Shown here: positions 48,703 through 57,454 of the stretch, one piece after another
Layout of the letters: each line of letters starts with the position of its first letter
How positions within the stretch are numbered: position 1 is the first letter of the stretch
DNA from: Catellatospora vulcania
GTDB lineage: Bacteria > Actinomycetota > Actinomycetes > Mycobacteriales > Micromonosporaceae
Assembly (NCBI RefSeq): GCF_009720385.1
Contig: NZ_WARX01000020.1
Span: 1 to 64,000, forward strand
DNA: 64,000 bases
Direction: 5' to 3'
Position numbers and translations under genes: made by a program
Notes under the pieces: generated by a model
What the model was told of the DNA's origin: nothing
The model's database searches: none
The model's input: the letters and a program-made list of their open reading frames with translations, nothing else

Positions 48703-50078
48703 CCGCACCCGCCACCCCGCCGGAGCAGCCGCTGCCCGCCACGGTGCCGCAGCAGCCGGGCCCGCCGCAGGTGATCGCCCGGCAGCGGCTGCATCCGCTG
48801 AGCCCGGTGCTCAAGAGCGTGCGCACGCTGTTCCTGGTCGTCGCCGCCGTGTCCTGGCGCGGCCTGCAGAACCTCGGCCCGGACAGGTACGCCCTGGTGC
48901 TGCTCGGTCTGCTGGTGCTGGTGCTGCTCTACTCCGCCGTCGCCTGGCGCTTCACCGGCTACGAGGTGGTCGGCCGGGAGCTGCGCATCCACGAGGGAGC
49001 GCTGTTCCGGCGCACCCGGGCGGTGCCGCTGGAGCGGCTCCAGTCGATCGAGGTGGTGCAGCCGGTGCTGGCCCGGCCGGCCGGGCTCGCCGAGCTGAAG
49101 CTCGATGTGGCCGGCGCCGGCAAGGCCGAGGCCCCGCTGGCGTTCCTGCCCCTGGCCGAGGCCGACGCGCTGCGTACCCGGCTGCTGGCCCTGGCCAGCC
49201 GGACCGCGGCCCCGGCCGCCGAGACGGCTGAACCCGAGGCGGCCCGGCCCGAGGAGCCCGACCTCTACCGGGTCGACAACAACGACGTGGTGCTCAGCCA
49301 GTTCCTGACCCCGCCGGTCATGTTCACCCCGCTGGCCGTCCTCTACATCGTCGGCCAGCTCGTCTTCAACAGCGAGTTCGGCGTCTTCGCCGTCGCCAGC
49401 ATGGTCACCGCCGTCGCGGGCACCATCGGCGCGCCCGTCATGCGCATCCTCAACTTCTGGAACTTCCGGATCGGGCGGGCCGCCGACGAGCGCCTGCGCA
49501 TCCGGCACGGCAAGCTGGAGACGCGCAGCCAGGTGGTCGGCCCGCGGCGCATCCAGTCGCTGACGGTGACCTGGCCGCTGCTGTGGCGCGGCAAGGGCTG
49601 GCTGCGGGTCACCCTCGCCGTGGCCGGGCAGAGCTCGGTGGGCGCCGACGGCCAGCAGAGCCGGGCCGAGACCGACCGGCTGCTGCCGGTGGCCACCGTC
49701 GACACCGCCCGCACGATCGTGCCGCTGGCCCTGCCCGGACTCGACATCACCAGGCTGGCCCTGTCGCCGGTGCCGCAGCAGGCCCGCTGGCTGGCCCCGC
49801 TGCGCCGCCGGGTGCTGGCCGCGGGACTGACCGAGCACGCCTTCGCCACCGTGGACGGGCTGCTGACCCGGCAGCTGACCGTGGTGCCGTACGCCCGGAT
49901 CCAGAGCGTGCGGGTAACCGAGGGCCCCTGGCAGCGCCGCCTAGGCCTGGCCACGGTCTACGTCGACGTCGCCGGGGCGACCCCGGCCGCCGCGGTGCAC
50001 CGCCCGCTGGCCGAAGCCTTCACCTGGGCCGACGAGCTGACCACCCGCGCCCGAGCGGCTCGCGCCGCCACGGTATAA
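48699..50078 (+). CDS. Multi-PH-domain membrane protein (YdbT-like)
   Basis: 459 residues. Three bPH_2 units (for example ELRIHEGALFRRTRAVPLERLQSIEVV; RLRIRHGKLETRSQVVGPRRIQSLTV; LTVVPYARIQSVRVTEGPWQRRLGLATVYVDVAG) alternate with paired hydrophobic segments. Coupled to the smaller PH gene. In Bacillus the YdbST pair affects resistance to antimicrobial peptides; here the role is unknown. The TAA stop lies within an AT-rich palindrome. Confidence 0.88.
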   Translation: MTAPATPPEQPLPATVPQQPGPPQVIARQRLHPLSPVLKSVRTLFLVVAAVSWRGLQNLGPDRYALVLLGLLVLVLLYSAVAWRFTGYEVVGRELRIHEGALFRRTRAVPLERLQSIEVVQPVLARPAGLAELKLDVAGAGKAEAPLAFLPLAEADALRTRLLALASRTAAPAAETAEPEAARPEEPDLYRVDNNDVVLSQFLTPPVMFTPLAVLYIVGQLVFNSEFGVFAVASMVTAVAGTIGAPVMRILNFWNFRIGRAADERLRIRHGKLETRSQVVGPRRIQSLTVTWPLLWRGKGWLRVTLAVAGQSSVGADGQQSRAETDRLLPVATVDTARTIVPLALPGLDITRLALSPVPQQARWLAPLRRRVLAAGLTEHAFATVDGLLTRQLTVVPYARIQSVRVTEGPWQRRLGLATVYVDVAGATPAAAVHRPLAEAFTWADELTTRARAARAATV

Positions 50079-50106
50079 CTCGACTTACTATAAATTCAGT
50101 TATACT
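50073..50106 (+). promoter_or_regulatory. AT-rich palindromic promoter of the ATPase gene
   Basis: GTATAACT (50073-50080) and AGTTATAC (50098-50105) are perfectly complementary around 17 bp that itself contains TTA-CTA-TAA. TATACT at 50101-50106, a good -10, ends seven bases before the ATG at 50114, and there is no Shine-Dalgarno, so the transcript is probably leaderless. The 33-bp islet is about 30% GC in a ~72% GC genome. A bound repressor would cover the -10. Confidence 0.6.
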
Positions 50107-50113
50107 TCCGCCC

Positions 50114-51586
50114 ATGGCAGTGCAGCCCGCTGTGGCCAAACCCCGGGAACTCTTCGACCGCGTCCACGAGTGGGACGCGCTGAGCGGGTTCGTCAGCCAG
50201 GACCGCAAGGCGGCGTCGCTGGGCCTGGTCTACGGCCGCCGACGGCAGGGCAAGACCTTCCTGCTGTCGCAGTTGGCCCGCGCCACCGGCGGCTTCATGT
50301 TCACCGCCGCCCAGCAGGCGGCCGACCAGAACCTCGCCGCCCTGAGCGCCGCCTACCACCAGTTCACCGGGCAGACGCCGGCACAGTTCGCCAACTGGCC
50401 GGATGCGATCGACGCCCTGCTGCGCCTCGGCGAGCACGCACCCGTCACGGTCGTCCTCGACGAGTTCTCGTACCTGTTGGACAGCGTCGACGGCATCGCG
50501 TCGCACCTGCAGATCGCGCTGGAGCCGCATCACCGCGGGGGCAGCAGCCAGGCCCGCCTCATCCTCTGCGGCAGCGCCATGACGACCATGCGCAACGTGC
50601 TGGGCGGCACCGCGCCGCTGCGCGGCCGGGCTTCCCTTGAGCTGCTGGTGCACCCGCTCGGCTACCGCGACGCCGCCGTCTTCTGGGGCGCACGCGACCC
50701 GGAGCTGGCTTTCCGCATCAACGCGTTGGTCGGCGGAACCCCTGCCTACCCGGCCATGTCGGAGACCGCACCGCACACACTGGCCGAGTTCGACGAGTGG
50801 GTGGTCGATCGCCTGCTCAACCCGGCTTCGGTCATGTTCCACGAGGGTGACGTGCTGCTGCGCCAGCAGAGCGAGATCGCCGACCCCGCGCTGTACTTCT
50901 CCGTGCTCGCCGCGATCAGCCGGGGCGCGCACCGCCGCTCCGAGATCGCCAACGCCCTCGGCCGGCCGGACACCGCGCTCGGCCATCCGCTGGCGGTGCT
51001 GGAGAGCGTCCGGCTGATCGAGCGGGCCGACGACGCGTTCCGCCGGCAGCGCCCCTCCTACCGCATCTGGGAACCGCTGATCCGCTTCCACCAGCTGGTC
51101 ATCGTCGGCAACGATGCGGCGTTCGCCCTCCGGCAGGGCAAGCGGGTCTGGCAGAGCAAGGCCGACACGATCAGTTCCAAGATCTACGGCCCGCACCTGG
51201 AGCAGCTCGCGCGGGAGTGGACCCAGGCCCATGCTGCCGAGCAGACCCTCGGCGGCTGGCCCAACCAGGTGCGCTCCGCCGTCGTCGCCTGCCGCGAGCA
51301 CGGCCAGGGCCACGAGATCGACGTCGTCGCGATGCGGGAGGAGCCCTTCGAGCCGCGCCGGGTGCTGGCCATCGGCGAGGTGAAAGCCACCGCGAAGCAG
51401 GTCGGCGAGACCGAACTGCACCGCCTGCGGCATGTGCGCGACCTGCTTCCGGGCAATGTCACGCCCGATCCGGTCCGCCTGCTGCTGTTCAGCCGCGCCG
51501 GATTCACACCCGCGCTCCAGCGGCTGGCCGCCGAGGACCCCGGCTTGGAGCTGGTCGACCTCGAACGGCTTTACCACGGAGAATGA
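50114..51586 (+). CDS. AAA ATPase with C-terminal DUF234 nuclease-like domain
   Basis: 490 residues. Archaeal-type ATPase (SWACOS-like): Walker A YGRRRQGKTFLLSQL, Walker B TVVLDEFSYLLDS, then winged-helix region RRSEIANALGRPDTALGHPL. The C-terminal DUF234 part (EIDVVAMREEPFEPRRVLAIGEVKAT) has a D...ExK arrangement typical of restriction-endonuclease folds. Members occur sporadically in bacteria and archaea with mobile or defence-like distribution; their role is unclear. Coding GC seems slightly lower than that of its neighbours. Confidence 0.85.
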   Translation: MAVQPAVAKPRELFDRVHEWDALSGFVSQDRKAASLGLVYGRRRQGKTFLLSQLARATGGFMFTAAQQAADQNLAALSAAYHQFTGQTPAQFANWPDAIDALLRLGEHAPVTVVLDEFSYLLDSVDGIASHLQIALEPHHRGGSSQARLILCGSAMTTMRNVLGGTAPLRGRASLELLVHPLGYRDAAVFWGARDPELAFRINALVGGTPAYPAMSETAPHTLAEFDEWVVDRLLNPASVMFHEGDVLLRQQSEIADPALYFSVLAAISRGAHRRSEIANALGRPDTALGHPLAVLESVRLIERADDAFRRQRPSYRIWEPLIRFHQLVIVGNDAAFALRQGKRVWQSKADTISSKIYGPHLEQLAREWTQAHAAEQTLGGWPNQVRSAVVACREHGQGHEIDVVAMREEPFEPRRVLAIGEVKATAKQVGETELHRLRHVRDLLPGNVTPDPVRLLLFSRAGFTPALQRLAAEDPGLELVDLERLYHGE

Positions 51587-51609
51587 CGATTCCCGCGCAG
51601 AGGAGACAG

Positions 51610-51774
51610 ATGAGCACGGAAGGCAGCCCGCCCCGCTGGGTCGTGTGGCGGCAGGACGACAACGGCAACCGGTACGAGGTGCGCCGGTGCGGGACCCGCG
51701 AGGAGGCCGAGGCGCTGGCCGCCGAGATGGAGGCCCGCGGGCACAAGCAGCTCTACTGGGTCGCCGCGGTCTGA
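51610..51774 (+). CDS. Short SPOR-like peptide
   Basis: 54 residues; ATG five bases after AGGAG. The sequence PRWVVWRQDDNGNRYEVRRCGTREEAEALAAEMEARGHKQLYWV is one beta-alpha-beta unit as in SPOR peptidoglycan-binding domains, without signal peptide. Conserved in Actinobacteria as a small stand-alone protein. 23 bp from the ATPase gene, so possibly the same transcript. Confidence 0.7.
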   Translation: MSTEGSPPRWVVWRQDDNGNRYEVRRCGTREEAEALAAEMEARGHKQLYWVAAV

Positions 51775-51779
51775 GCCGC

Positions 51780-52400
51780 TCAGCGCAGGTCGATGGGCTG
51801 CAGGCCGACCCGCATGAGCCGGAGACGGCCGGACAGGTCCCGCGCGAGCACCGGCACTCCCCCGGCCCGCGCCGGGCGCACCTCGAAGAGCACGTTGCGC
51901 TCGTGCACGTCGGCGTACCGCCGCCGGTAGCGGTCGTAGCGGCCGCCGAGGACCAGCCGCAGGTATCCGGTGAGCAGCGCGTCGAGGCGGCTGCGCCGGT
52001 CCGGCCGCCACGGGAACCGCGCCCACTCGTGGCCGGGTACCCACTGCCTGGCCTTGACCAGGCCGGTGAAGCGCAGCCCGACGGTCGCCCGCGCGGACTT
52101 CGGCACCCCGGCCAGCCCCGGCACCCGGTAGTCGCCGAAGTAGGTCCCGCCGACGAAGCGCCCGTTGAGGTAGGTGCGCTCGTCGATGACCTCCAGCACG
52201 AATATCCGGCCGTCGGCGTCGCGTACGCCGAAGCAGGCCTTCTCCTCGCCGGCGCCCAGGTAGGCGCACCGCCACGCCGGGTCGGGGAAGCGCAGCAGCC
52301 GCCCGTCGTAGACCGCCTGCCGGATCTGGGCCGCGTGCGCCGCGGTGAGCCCGTCGGCCGCGACCACGTCCAGCCGCTCCCCGTCGAAGTCGACCAGCAC
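51780..52400 (-). CDS. Hypothetical protein with a kinase-like catalytic-loop motif
   Basis: 206 residues from GTG 52400, five bases after GGAGG; longer starts (for example 52406) are possible. I recognise no family. The C-terminal block YADVHERNVLFEV...PVLARDLSGRLRLM resembles the HxDxxxxN loop and DxG of protein-kinase-fold enzymes, with the order Asp-Val-His altered. Upstream, EEKACFGVRDADGRIFVLEVIDE could be a glycine-poor nucleotide loop with a VLEV strand. Convergent with the SPOR gene, only 5 bp apart. Confidence 0.5.
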   Translation of the reverse strand: MLVDFDGERLDVVAADGLTAAHAAQIRQAVYDGRLLRFPDPAWRCAYLGAGEEKACFGVRDADGRIFVLEVIDERTYLNGRFVGGTYFGDYRVPGLAGVPKSARATVGLRFTGLVKARQWVPGHEWARFPWRPDRRSRLDALLTGYLRLVLGGRYDRYRRRYADVHERNVLFEVRPARAGGVPVLARDLSGRLRLMRVGLQPIDLR

Positions 52401-52515
52401 CGCCACCTCCAATGTGTACTGGACACTGTGCCGGGTGACCACGGATTCCGCCGCCCCGAACGGATGACGTCGCGGTCGCGTGCGGGCGGCCGGGACAGCG
52501 CCTAGGCTGTGGCGC

Positions 52516-52902
52516 ATGCAGCAGCTCACGGCAGGCCTGACGGCGAAGGTGCAGTTGACGGTGAGTGACGCCGACACGGCGCAGGCGCTGGGCTCGGGTG
52601 ACGTCCCGGTGCTGGGCACGCCGCGGGTGGTCGCGCTGGCGGAGGCGGCCACGGTCGCGACGACCGCGCGGGTGCTGGAGTCCGGGCAGACCACGGTCGG
52701 GACGCGTGTCGAGCTGGATCACCGGTCGGCGACGCCGGTAGGCCGTACCGTGGTGGCGGAGGCGCTGCTGACGAAGGTCGACGGCCGCAAGCTCACCTTC
52801 GAGGTGACCGTGCGCGACGGCGAGACGGTGGCGGCGGAGGGTCGGGTGGAGCGGGTCCTGGTGGACCGGCACCGCTTCGTGGAGAAGGCGACTACGTCAT
52901 GA
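52516..52902 (+). CDS. Thioesterase, FlK-like hotdog fold
   Basis: 128 residues from ATG 52516. Hotdog features: LGTPRVVALAEAATVATT (central helix with the acidic residue) and GTRVELDHRSATPVGRTVVAEALLTKVDGRKLTFEVTVRDG. Family members hydrolyse acyl-CoA thioesters; the fluoroacetyl-CoA enzyme FlK is the namesake. Its stop overlaps the next start by four bases, coupling it to a metallo-beta-lactamase-fold hydrolase. Confidence 0.85.
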   Translation: MQQLTAGLTAKVQLTVSDADTAQALGSGDVPVLGTPRVVALAEAATVATTARVLESGQTTVGTRVELDHRSATPVGRTVVAEALLTKVDGRKLTFEVTVRDGETVAAEGRVERVLVDRHRFVEKATTS

Positions 52903-53750
52903 CCGAGTTCACCGAGATCGCCGACGGCGTGTTCGTGCTGGTGTACCCGTACCTGCGGGTCAACTGCACGCTGATCACCGGCGAGACCGGTGCGCTGCTG
53001 GTGGACACGCTGTCCACCGAGTCCCAGGCCCGCGAGCTGCAGGAGGCGGTGCTGCGGGTCACCACCAAGCCGATCGGCATCGTCAACACGCACTTCCACT
53101 TCGACCACTGCTTCGGCAACGCCACGCTGGCCGGGCCGTCCACCCCGATCTGGGGGCACCGCGAATGCGTACGCGAGCTGCGCGAGCACGGCCGCGAGTG
53201 GCAGCGGTCCTGGGAGCAGGAGCTGCTGGCCGACGACGAGCGGATCGCCCGCGAGCTGGGCCGGGTGACGCTGCGCGCGCCGGACAGCCCGGTGGAGCAC
53301 GAGGACCTGATCGACATCGGCGGCCGGCTGGTGCGCCTGGCCTGGCTCGGCCGCGGCCACACCGCCGGTGACCTGGTGGTACGCGTCGACGACGTGCTCG
53401 TCGCCGGGGACCTGGTCGAGGAGGGCGCCCCGCCGGGCTTCGCCGACTCGTACCCGCTGGACTGGCCGGAGACGCTGGTGGCGCTCACCCGGACGGTCGG
53501 GCCGGACACGGTGGTGGTGCCGGGCCACGGCGAGCCCGTCGACCGGGAGTTCCTCACCATCGCCCACGACGAGCTGGCCGCCCTGGACTGGCTGATCCGC
53601 GAGGCCCACGGCGACAGCGGCGACGTCGCCAAGGTGGCCGCGGCCAGCTCGCTGGCCCGCTGGGGCGAGGCCGGGCAACGCGAGGCCGAGCATGCGGTCC
53701 GGCGCGGCTACGCCCAGCTGGACGCGGCCACGCCGAACACCATCGGCTGA
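52899..53750 (+). CDS. Metallo-beta-lactamase-fold hydrolase
   Basis: 283 residues. The zinc motif HFHFDH lies in IVNTHFHFDHCFGNATL; further ligands are HT in LGRGHTAGDLVV, D in DVLVAGDLVEEG, and H in VVVPGHGEPV. Glyoxalase II-like general type, unknown substrate; coupling to a thioesterase suggests a thioester or lactone. Its last four codons form one arm of the palindrome at 53740-53764. Confidence 0.87.
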   Translation: MTEFTEIADGVFVLVYPYLRVNCTLITGETGALLVDTLSTESQARELQEAVLRVTTKPIGIVNTHFHFDHCFGNATLAGPSTPIWGHRECVRELREHGREWQRSWEQELLADDERIARELGRVTLRAPDSPVEHEDLIDIGGRLVRLAWLGRGHTAGDLVVRVDDVLVAGDLVEEGAPPGFADSYPLDWPETLVALTRTVGPDTVVVPGHGEPVDREFLTIAHDELAALDWLIREAHGDSGDVAKVAAASSLARWGEAGQREAEHAVRRGYAQLDAATPNTIG

Positions 53751-53764
53751 GCCTCAGCCGATGG
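53740..53764. terminator. Palindrome spanning two convergent stop codons
   Basis: CCATCGGCTGAG (53740-53751) and CTCAGCCGATGG (53753-53764) are perfect 12-bp arms with one central base. Each arm encodes the final Ile-Gly-stop of its gene: TGA at 53748-53750 and, on the other strand, TGA at 53756-53754. The terminator is thus made from both coding ends. Confidence 0.85.
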
Positions 53765-54341
53765 CGTAGCCCCGCTTGAGCAGCTGGTAGGCGTCGCCCT
53801 GGAAGCCCTTGTCGTCCGGGATCGCGAAGTCGACGGCGTCGGCGATCCGGTTGATGGTGCAGAAGATCGCGCAGACGTGCACCACGTCGCGTACACCCTG
53901 CTCGGTGACGCCGTGCTCGTAGGCCGCCTCGACCAGCTCGGGGCCGACCTCGCCCGGCTGCAGGGTCAGCGTCTCCAGCAGCGCGAACGCAGCCCGCAGC
54001 GGGGGCCGCAGCGGAGCGGTGCGCCAGTCGTCCAGCACGGCGGCGGTCAGCTCCGATCCGAGCGTCGCGTCGACGATCGCGCCGTGGCTGCCCGCGCAGA
54101 AGCGGCACTGGTTGAGGTTCGACACGAAGGTGGCCATCAGCTCGCGCTCGCCGATGCTCCACTCGGACGGGCCGCGCAGCACCTGGTGCACCCACGCGGT
54201 GAACGGCTCGCCGAAGTACTCCCGGCGGTAGTGCAGGATCTTGAGGATGTCGGCCGGCGGTCGCCCGCTGGCGATCCTGATCATCTTCAGCTTGACCCGG
54301 TCGCTGAAGCGCCAGGAGCGGCTCAGGCTAGGCAGCCGCAT
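53754..54341 (-). CDS. AhpD-like carboxymuconolactone decarboxylase family protein
   Basis: 195 residues. The AhpD-type redox motif CRFCAGSHG sits in FVSNLNQCRFCAGSHGAIV, with preceding GERELMATFVS helix. Probably an alkylhydroperoxidase-like or disulfide-linked redox enzyme. The start overlaps the end of the next upstream gene by 14 bp, which encodes a related but cysteine-free protein; the two may form a heteromeric enzyme. Confidence 0.85.
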   Translation of the reverse strand: MRLPSLSRSWRFSDRVKLKMIRIASGRPPADILKILHYRREYFGEPFTAWVHQVLRGPSEWSIGERELMATFVSNLNQCRFCAGSHGAIVDATLGSELTAAVLDDWRTAPLRPPLRAAFALLETLTLQPGEVGPELVEAAYEHGVTEQGVRDVVHVCAIFCTINRIADAVDFAIPDDKGFQGDAYQLLKRGYAIG

Positions 54342-54753
54342 GCCGCGTCACCTCCGCGACCGGCAGGGCCTGGGCAGGCACTGCCCGCGGTGGGGCGGCG
54401 GGCGCGGCCGCCTGCCGGGTCTGCGCCCGGGCGATCGCGGCCAGCCCCGCGTCCAGCCGACGCTGCCCGGCGCCCAGCGCCACGGCCACGGTCAGCTCGT
54501 ACACCTGGTCCTCCGACCAGCCCACGGTCAGCAGGTCGCGTACCTGCTCGTCGGTGCTGCGCCAGGCGTGCTCGCGCATCGTGTCCACATAGCCGCGCAG
54601 CTCGTGGGAGACCTCTTCGAGCTTGGCGTGGGCGACGACGTGGCGCACCCGCGACGGCGTCGATCCGGGGCCGTCCAGCACCGCGTGGCGCAGCACGGCG
54701 AAGAGGCTTTCGGGCGCGGTGTCGTCGTTGTCCGGGTCAGGTACGAGGGGCAC
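54328..54753 (-). CDS. Cysteine-free AhpD/CMD-like partner protein
   Basis: 141 residues from GTG 54753. The segment LLTVGWSEDQVYELTVAVALGAGQRRLDAGLAAI matches the general helical pattern of the carboxymuconolactone decarboxylase fold, but no CxxC is present. The C-terminus is an Ala/Pro-rich tail. Overlap with the catalytic-type gene downstream implies co-function. Homology is by pattern only. Confidence 0.55.
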   Translation of the reverse strand: MPLVPDPDNDDTAPESLFAVLRHAVLDGPGSTPSRVRHVVAHAKLEEVSHELRGYVDTMREHAWRSTDEQVRDLLTVGWSEDQVYELTVAVALGAGQRRLDAGLAAIARAQTRQAAAPAAPPRAVPAQALPVAEVTRHAAA

Positions 54754-54762
54754 TCAGGCACC

Positions 54763-55248
54763 TTAGGCCGCGGCGGCCTGATTCGCTAGATCCAACCAGC
54801 CCGGTGCGTCCCACGGCACACCGCCGGAACCCAGTGCTGCCTGCAGGTTCGGTAACGTCGGCGTTACCGGCAGTCCGATCAGGACGTCGCTGGGGCCGTC
54901 CGCACGGGGCCTGCCGTCCGGGTCGTCGCAGATCAGGATCGACACGGCCGGACCGCATACCAGCAGCACCGCCCCGCGACCCAGGGCCCGCAGCCGGCGG
55001 GCGGGCCGCAGCGGCGGGACCGGCCCGTGCAGGCGGCTCACGTCGGGGATGCTCAGCACGGTCAGGTCGGCGTCGCGGCCGAATTCCTCGATCAGTTCCC
55101 GCAGCCAGGGCAGCGCGGTGTCCGGCATGGCCGCGACATCGGCGTGCAGCAGGCGCCCAGGCCCCGGCGCGCGCCAGAGTCCCCGGGCGGCGACCAGCGC
55201 GTCAGGTCTCAACAGGGACGAGACTTCCACCAGGACCGGCTGCGCCAT
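54763..55248 (-). CDS. Hypothetical protein
   Basis: 161 residues from ATG 55248 with GGGAGGCGGG before it; the longer frame from 55350 lacks a ribosome-binding site. No family or motif recognised. The product begins AQPVLVEVSSLLRPDALVAARGLW and looks like a small alpha/beta cytoplasmic protein (strands DLTVLSIPDV, AVLLVCGPAVSILICDD), possibly STAS-like. 9 bp upstream of the CMD-like partner gene, so likely one operon. Confidence 0.5.
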   Translation of the reverse strand: MAQPVLVEVSSLLRPDALVAARGLWRAPGPGRLLHADVAAMPDTALPWLRELIEEFGRDADLTVLSIPDVSRLHGPVPPLRPARRLRALGRGAVLLVCGPAVSILICDDPDGRPRADGPSDVLIGLPVTPTLPNLQAALGSGGVPWDAPGWLDLANQAAAA

Positions 55249-55366
55249 CCCGCCTCCCCTGACGGCTTCACCGGTCGCGGCCTGCGGTGTCCCACCTGGA
55301 CGGTGTGACAGCGCAGGCGCGTACGCGGCGTCTGTTGTCAGAGCAAGCATGGCACGTCGGTAACGG

Positions 55367-57382
55367 TCAGGAAACCATGGAGCCGACGACGGGTTTCGTC
55401 AGCAGGGCGGACTCGTTGCGGGCCACACCCGGGTCCAAGGTGCGGGCCACGAAGATCGAGTGCCAGACGCAGAAGACCAGCACCGTCCAGATCTTGCGGG
55501 AGTTGTCCGCGCCCCCGGCCCGGTGCTCCTTGAGCAGCCCGTCGACGTAGTTCAGGTCGAGCAGGTCGTCGGCGCCCGAGGTGTGCAGGATCTCCCGGGC
55601 CCAGTCGTACATCTCGCCGGCCAGCCAGACCCGGGTCGGCGTCGGGAAGCCCAGCTTCGGCCGGTTCACGATGGCCGGCGGCACGACCTGCTCCAGTGCC
55701 TTGCGCATGGCGTACTTCGTCGCGTTGGAGCGCGGCGGCACCTTCAGCTCCAGCGGGATCTTCGACGCCACCGCGAAGACCTCGCGGTCCAGGAACGGCA
55801 CCCGCAGCTCCAGCGAGTGCGCCATGGACATCCGGTCGGCCTTGACCAGCACGTCCCCGCGCAGCCAGGTGTGGATGTCGACGTACTGCATGGTGGCCAC
55901 GTCGTCGAGGCCGTCGGCGGCCGCCTCGGCGTACAGCGGCGCGGTCACGTCGGTGAACCGGGCCGCCGCCTCGACCGACTCGCGGCGGCGCAGCAGGCGG
56001 CGGATCTCGGCGTCCTCGGTGAAGATCCGCGAGTTGCCGCTGAAGCGCTCGGTCAGCGGGATGGTGCCCCGCTCCAGGTAGCTCTTGCCGCGCATGCCGC
56101 GCGGGATCGCCTTGGACAGCGCCCGCAGGCCGCGCTGGAACGAGTGCGGCAGCCGGGTCAGCGGGGCCAGCGACAGCGGCTCGCGGTAGATGCCGTACCC
56201 GCCGAAGAACTCGTCCGCGCCCTCGCCCGACAGCACCACGGTGACGTGCTTGGCCGCGGTCTGCGCCACGTGGTAGAGCGGGACCAGCGACGGGTCGGCC
56301 ACCGGGTCGTCGAGGTGCCAGACGATGCGCGGCAGCGCCTCCATCATCTCCCTGGCGCCGATCTTGGTGGGGATGGTGGTCACGTCCAGGTGCCGGGCCG
56401 ACTCCTGGGCCACGTCGATCTCGGAGTAGCCCGGCACGTCGAAACCGACCGTGAAGGTCAGGATGTTCGGGTTCCACTCCCGGGCCAGGGCCACCACCGC
56501 GGTGGAGTCGATGCCGCTGGACAGGAACGCGCCGACCGGCACATCCGAGCGCATGTGCAGCCGTACGCTCTCACGCAGCGTCTCGTGGATCTGCGCGAAC
56601 AGCCGCTTCGGGTCGTCCACCGACAGCTGCGGGCGCAGCACCGGCCGGAACCAGCGGCGCTTGGTCAGCTCGCCGCCGGTGCGCTCGCCGGCCGGGCCGG
56701 GCCGCCAGGTCAGGCACTCGCCCGAGCCGATGCGCTCGATGCCGTAGTGCAGCGTGTGCGGCTCCGGCACGTACTGGAACGTCAGCAGGTGCGACAGCTG
56801 CACCGGGTCGATGCCCGCGTTGCCCGCGGCGGCGCTCGGCGCGAACGGCAGCAGCGCCTTCTTCTCGCTGGCCAGGAACAGCCCGTCCACGGTCTGCAGG
56901 TAGTGCAGCGGCTTGATGCCGAACCCGTCGCGCGCGCCGAAGGCCAGCCGCTGCTGCCGGTCCCAGATCACGAAGGCGAACATGCCCCGCAGCCGGTCCA
57001 GCACCGCCTCGCCCCAGTAGTGGTAGCCCGCCACGATGACCTCACCGTCACCCTGGGTGGCGAACTTCGCGCCGTGCTCGTCGATCAGCTCCTGGCGCAG
57101 CTCCAGGTAGTTGTAGATCTCGCCGTTGAAGGTGAGCAGGTAGCGGGCCTCGGCCGAGTCGGCGCTGTCCGGGCCGGGCGGCGACCAGGGCAGCGGCTCC
57201 TTGGAGAACTCCACGTCGATGATCGACAGCCGCTTGTGCGCGAAGATCGCGTCGGTGTCGACGACGTCCAGCCCCGTGTCGTCGGGGCCCCGGTGGTGCA
57301 TCCGTTCCAGGGCCTCGCGAAGCGGCCCGGAGTAGGCATCAACCGTGCTCTGACTACTGAAAAAGGCCAAAAGTCCACACAC
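55367..57382 (-). CDS. asnB: Glutamine-hydrolysing asparagine synthase
   Basis: 671 residues if started at the GTG at 57382. This start is chosen because class II glutaminases need Cys at position 2 (MCGLLAFF); the ATG at 57394 would bury that Cys. N-terminal glutaminase with RGPDDTG and LTFNGEIYNYLELRQEL; C-terminal synthetase with PP-loop FLSSGIDSTAVVAL and SGEGADEFFGGYGIY. No Shine-Dalgarno precedes the GTG; CATGAT ends seven bases before it and may be a -10 for a leaderless mRNA. Confidence 0.9.
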   Translation of the reverse strand: MCGLLAFFSSQSTVDAYSGPLREALERMHHRGPDDTGLDVVDTDAIFAHKRLSIIDVEFSKEPLPWSPPGPDSADSAEARYLLTFNGEIYNYLELRQELIDEHGAKFATQGDGEVIVAGYHYWGEAVLDRLRGMFAFVIWDRQQRLAFGARDGFGIKPLHYLQTVDGLFLASEKKALLPFAPSAAAGNAGIDPVQLSHLLTFQYVPEPHTLHYGIERIGSGECLTWRPGPAGERTGGELTKRRWFRPVLRPQLSVDDPKRLFAQIHETLRESVRLHMRSDVPVGAFLSSGIDSTAVVALAREWNPNILTFTVGFDVPGYSEIDVAQESARHLDVTTIPTKIGAREMMEALPRIVWHLDDPVADPSLVPLYHVAQTAAKHVTVVLSGEGADEFFGGYGIYREPLSLAPLTRLPHSFQRGLRALSKAIPRGMRGKSYLERGTIPLTERFSGNSRIFTEDAEIRRLLRRRESVEAAARFTDVTAPLYAEAAADGLDDVATMQYVDIHTWLRGDVLVKADRMSMAHSLELRVPFLDREVFAVASKIPLELKVPPRSNATKYAMRKALEQVVPPAIVNRPKLGFPTPTRVWLAGEMYDWAREILHTSGADDLLDLNYVDGLLKEHRAGGADNSRKIWTVLVFCVWHSIFVARTLDPGVARNESALLTKPVVGSMVS

Positions 57383-57454
57383 GTGGGCAATCATGCCAGC
57401 TACCAGCGGGCGATAGGCTCGGAACACACGAAGACCATGCTCGGAGGCGGCAAT

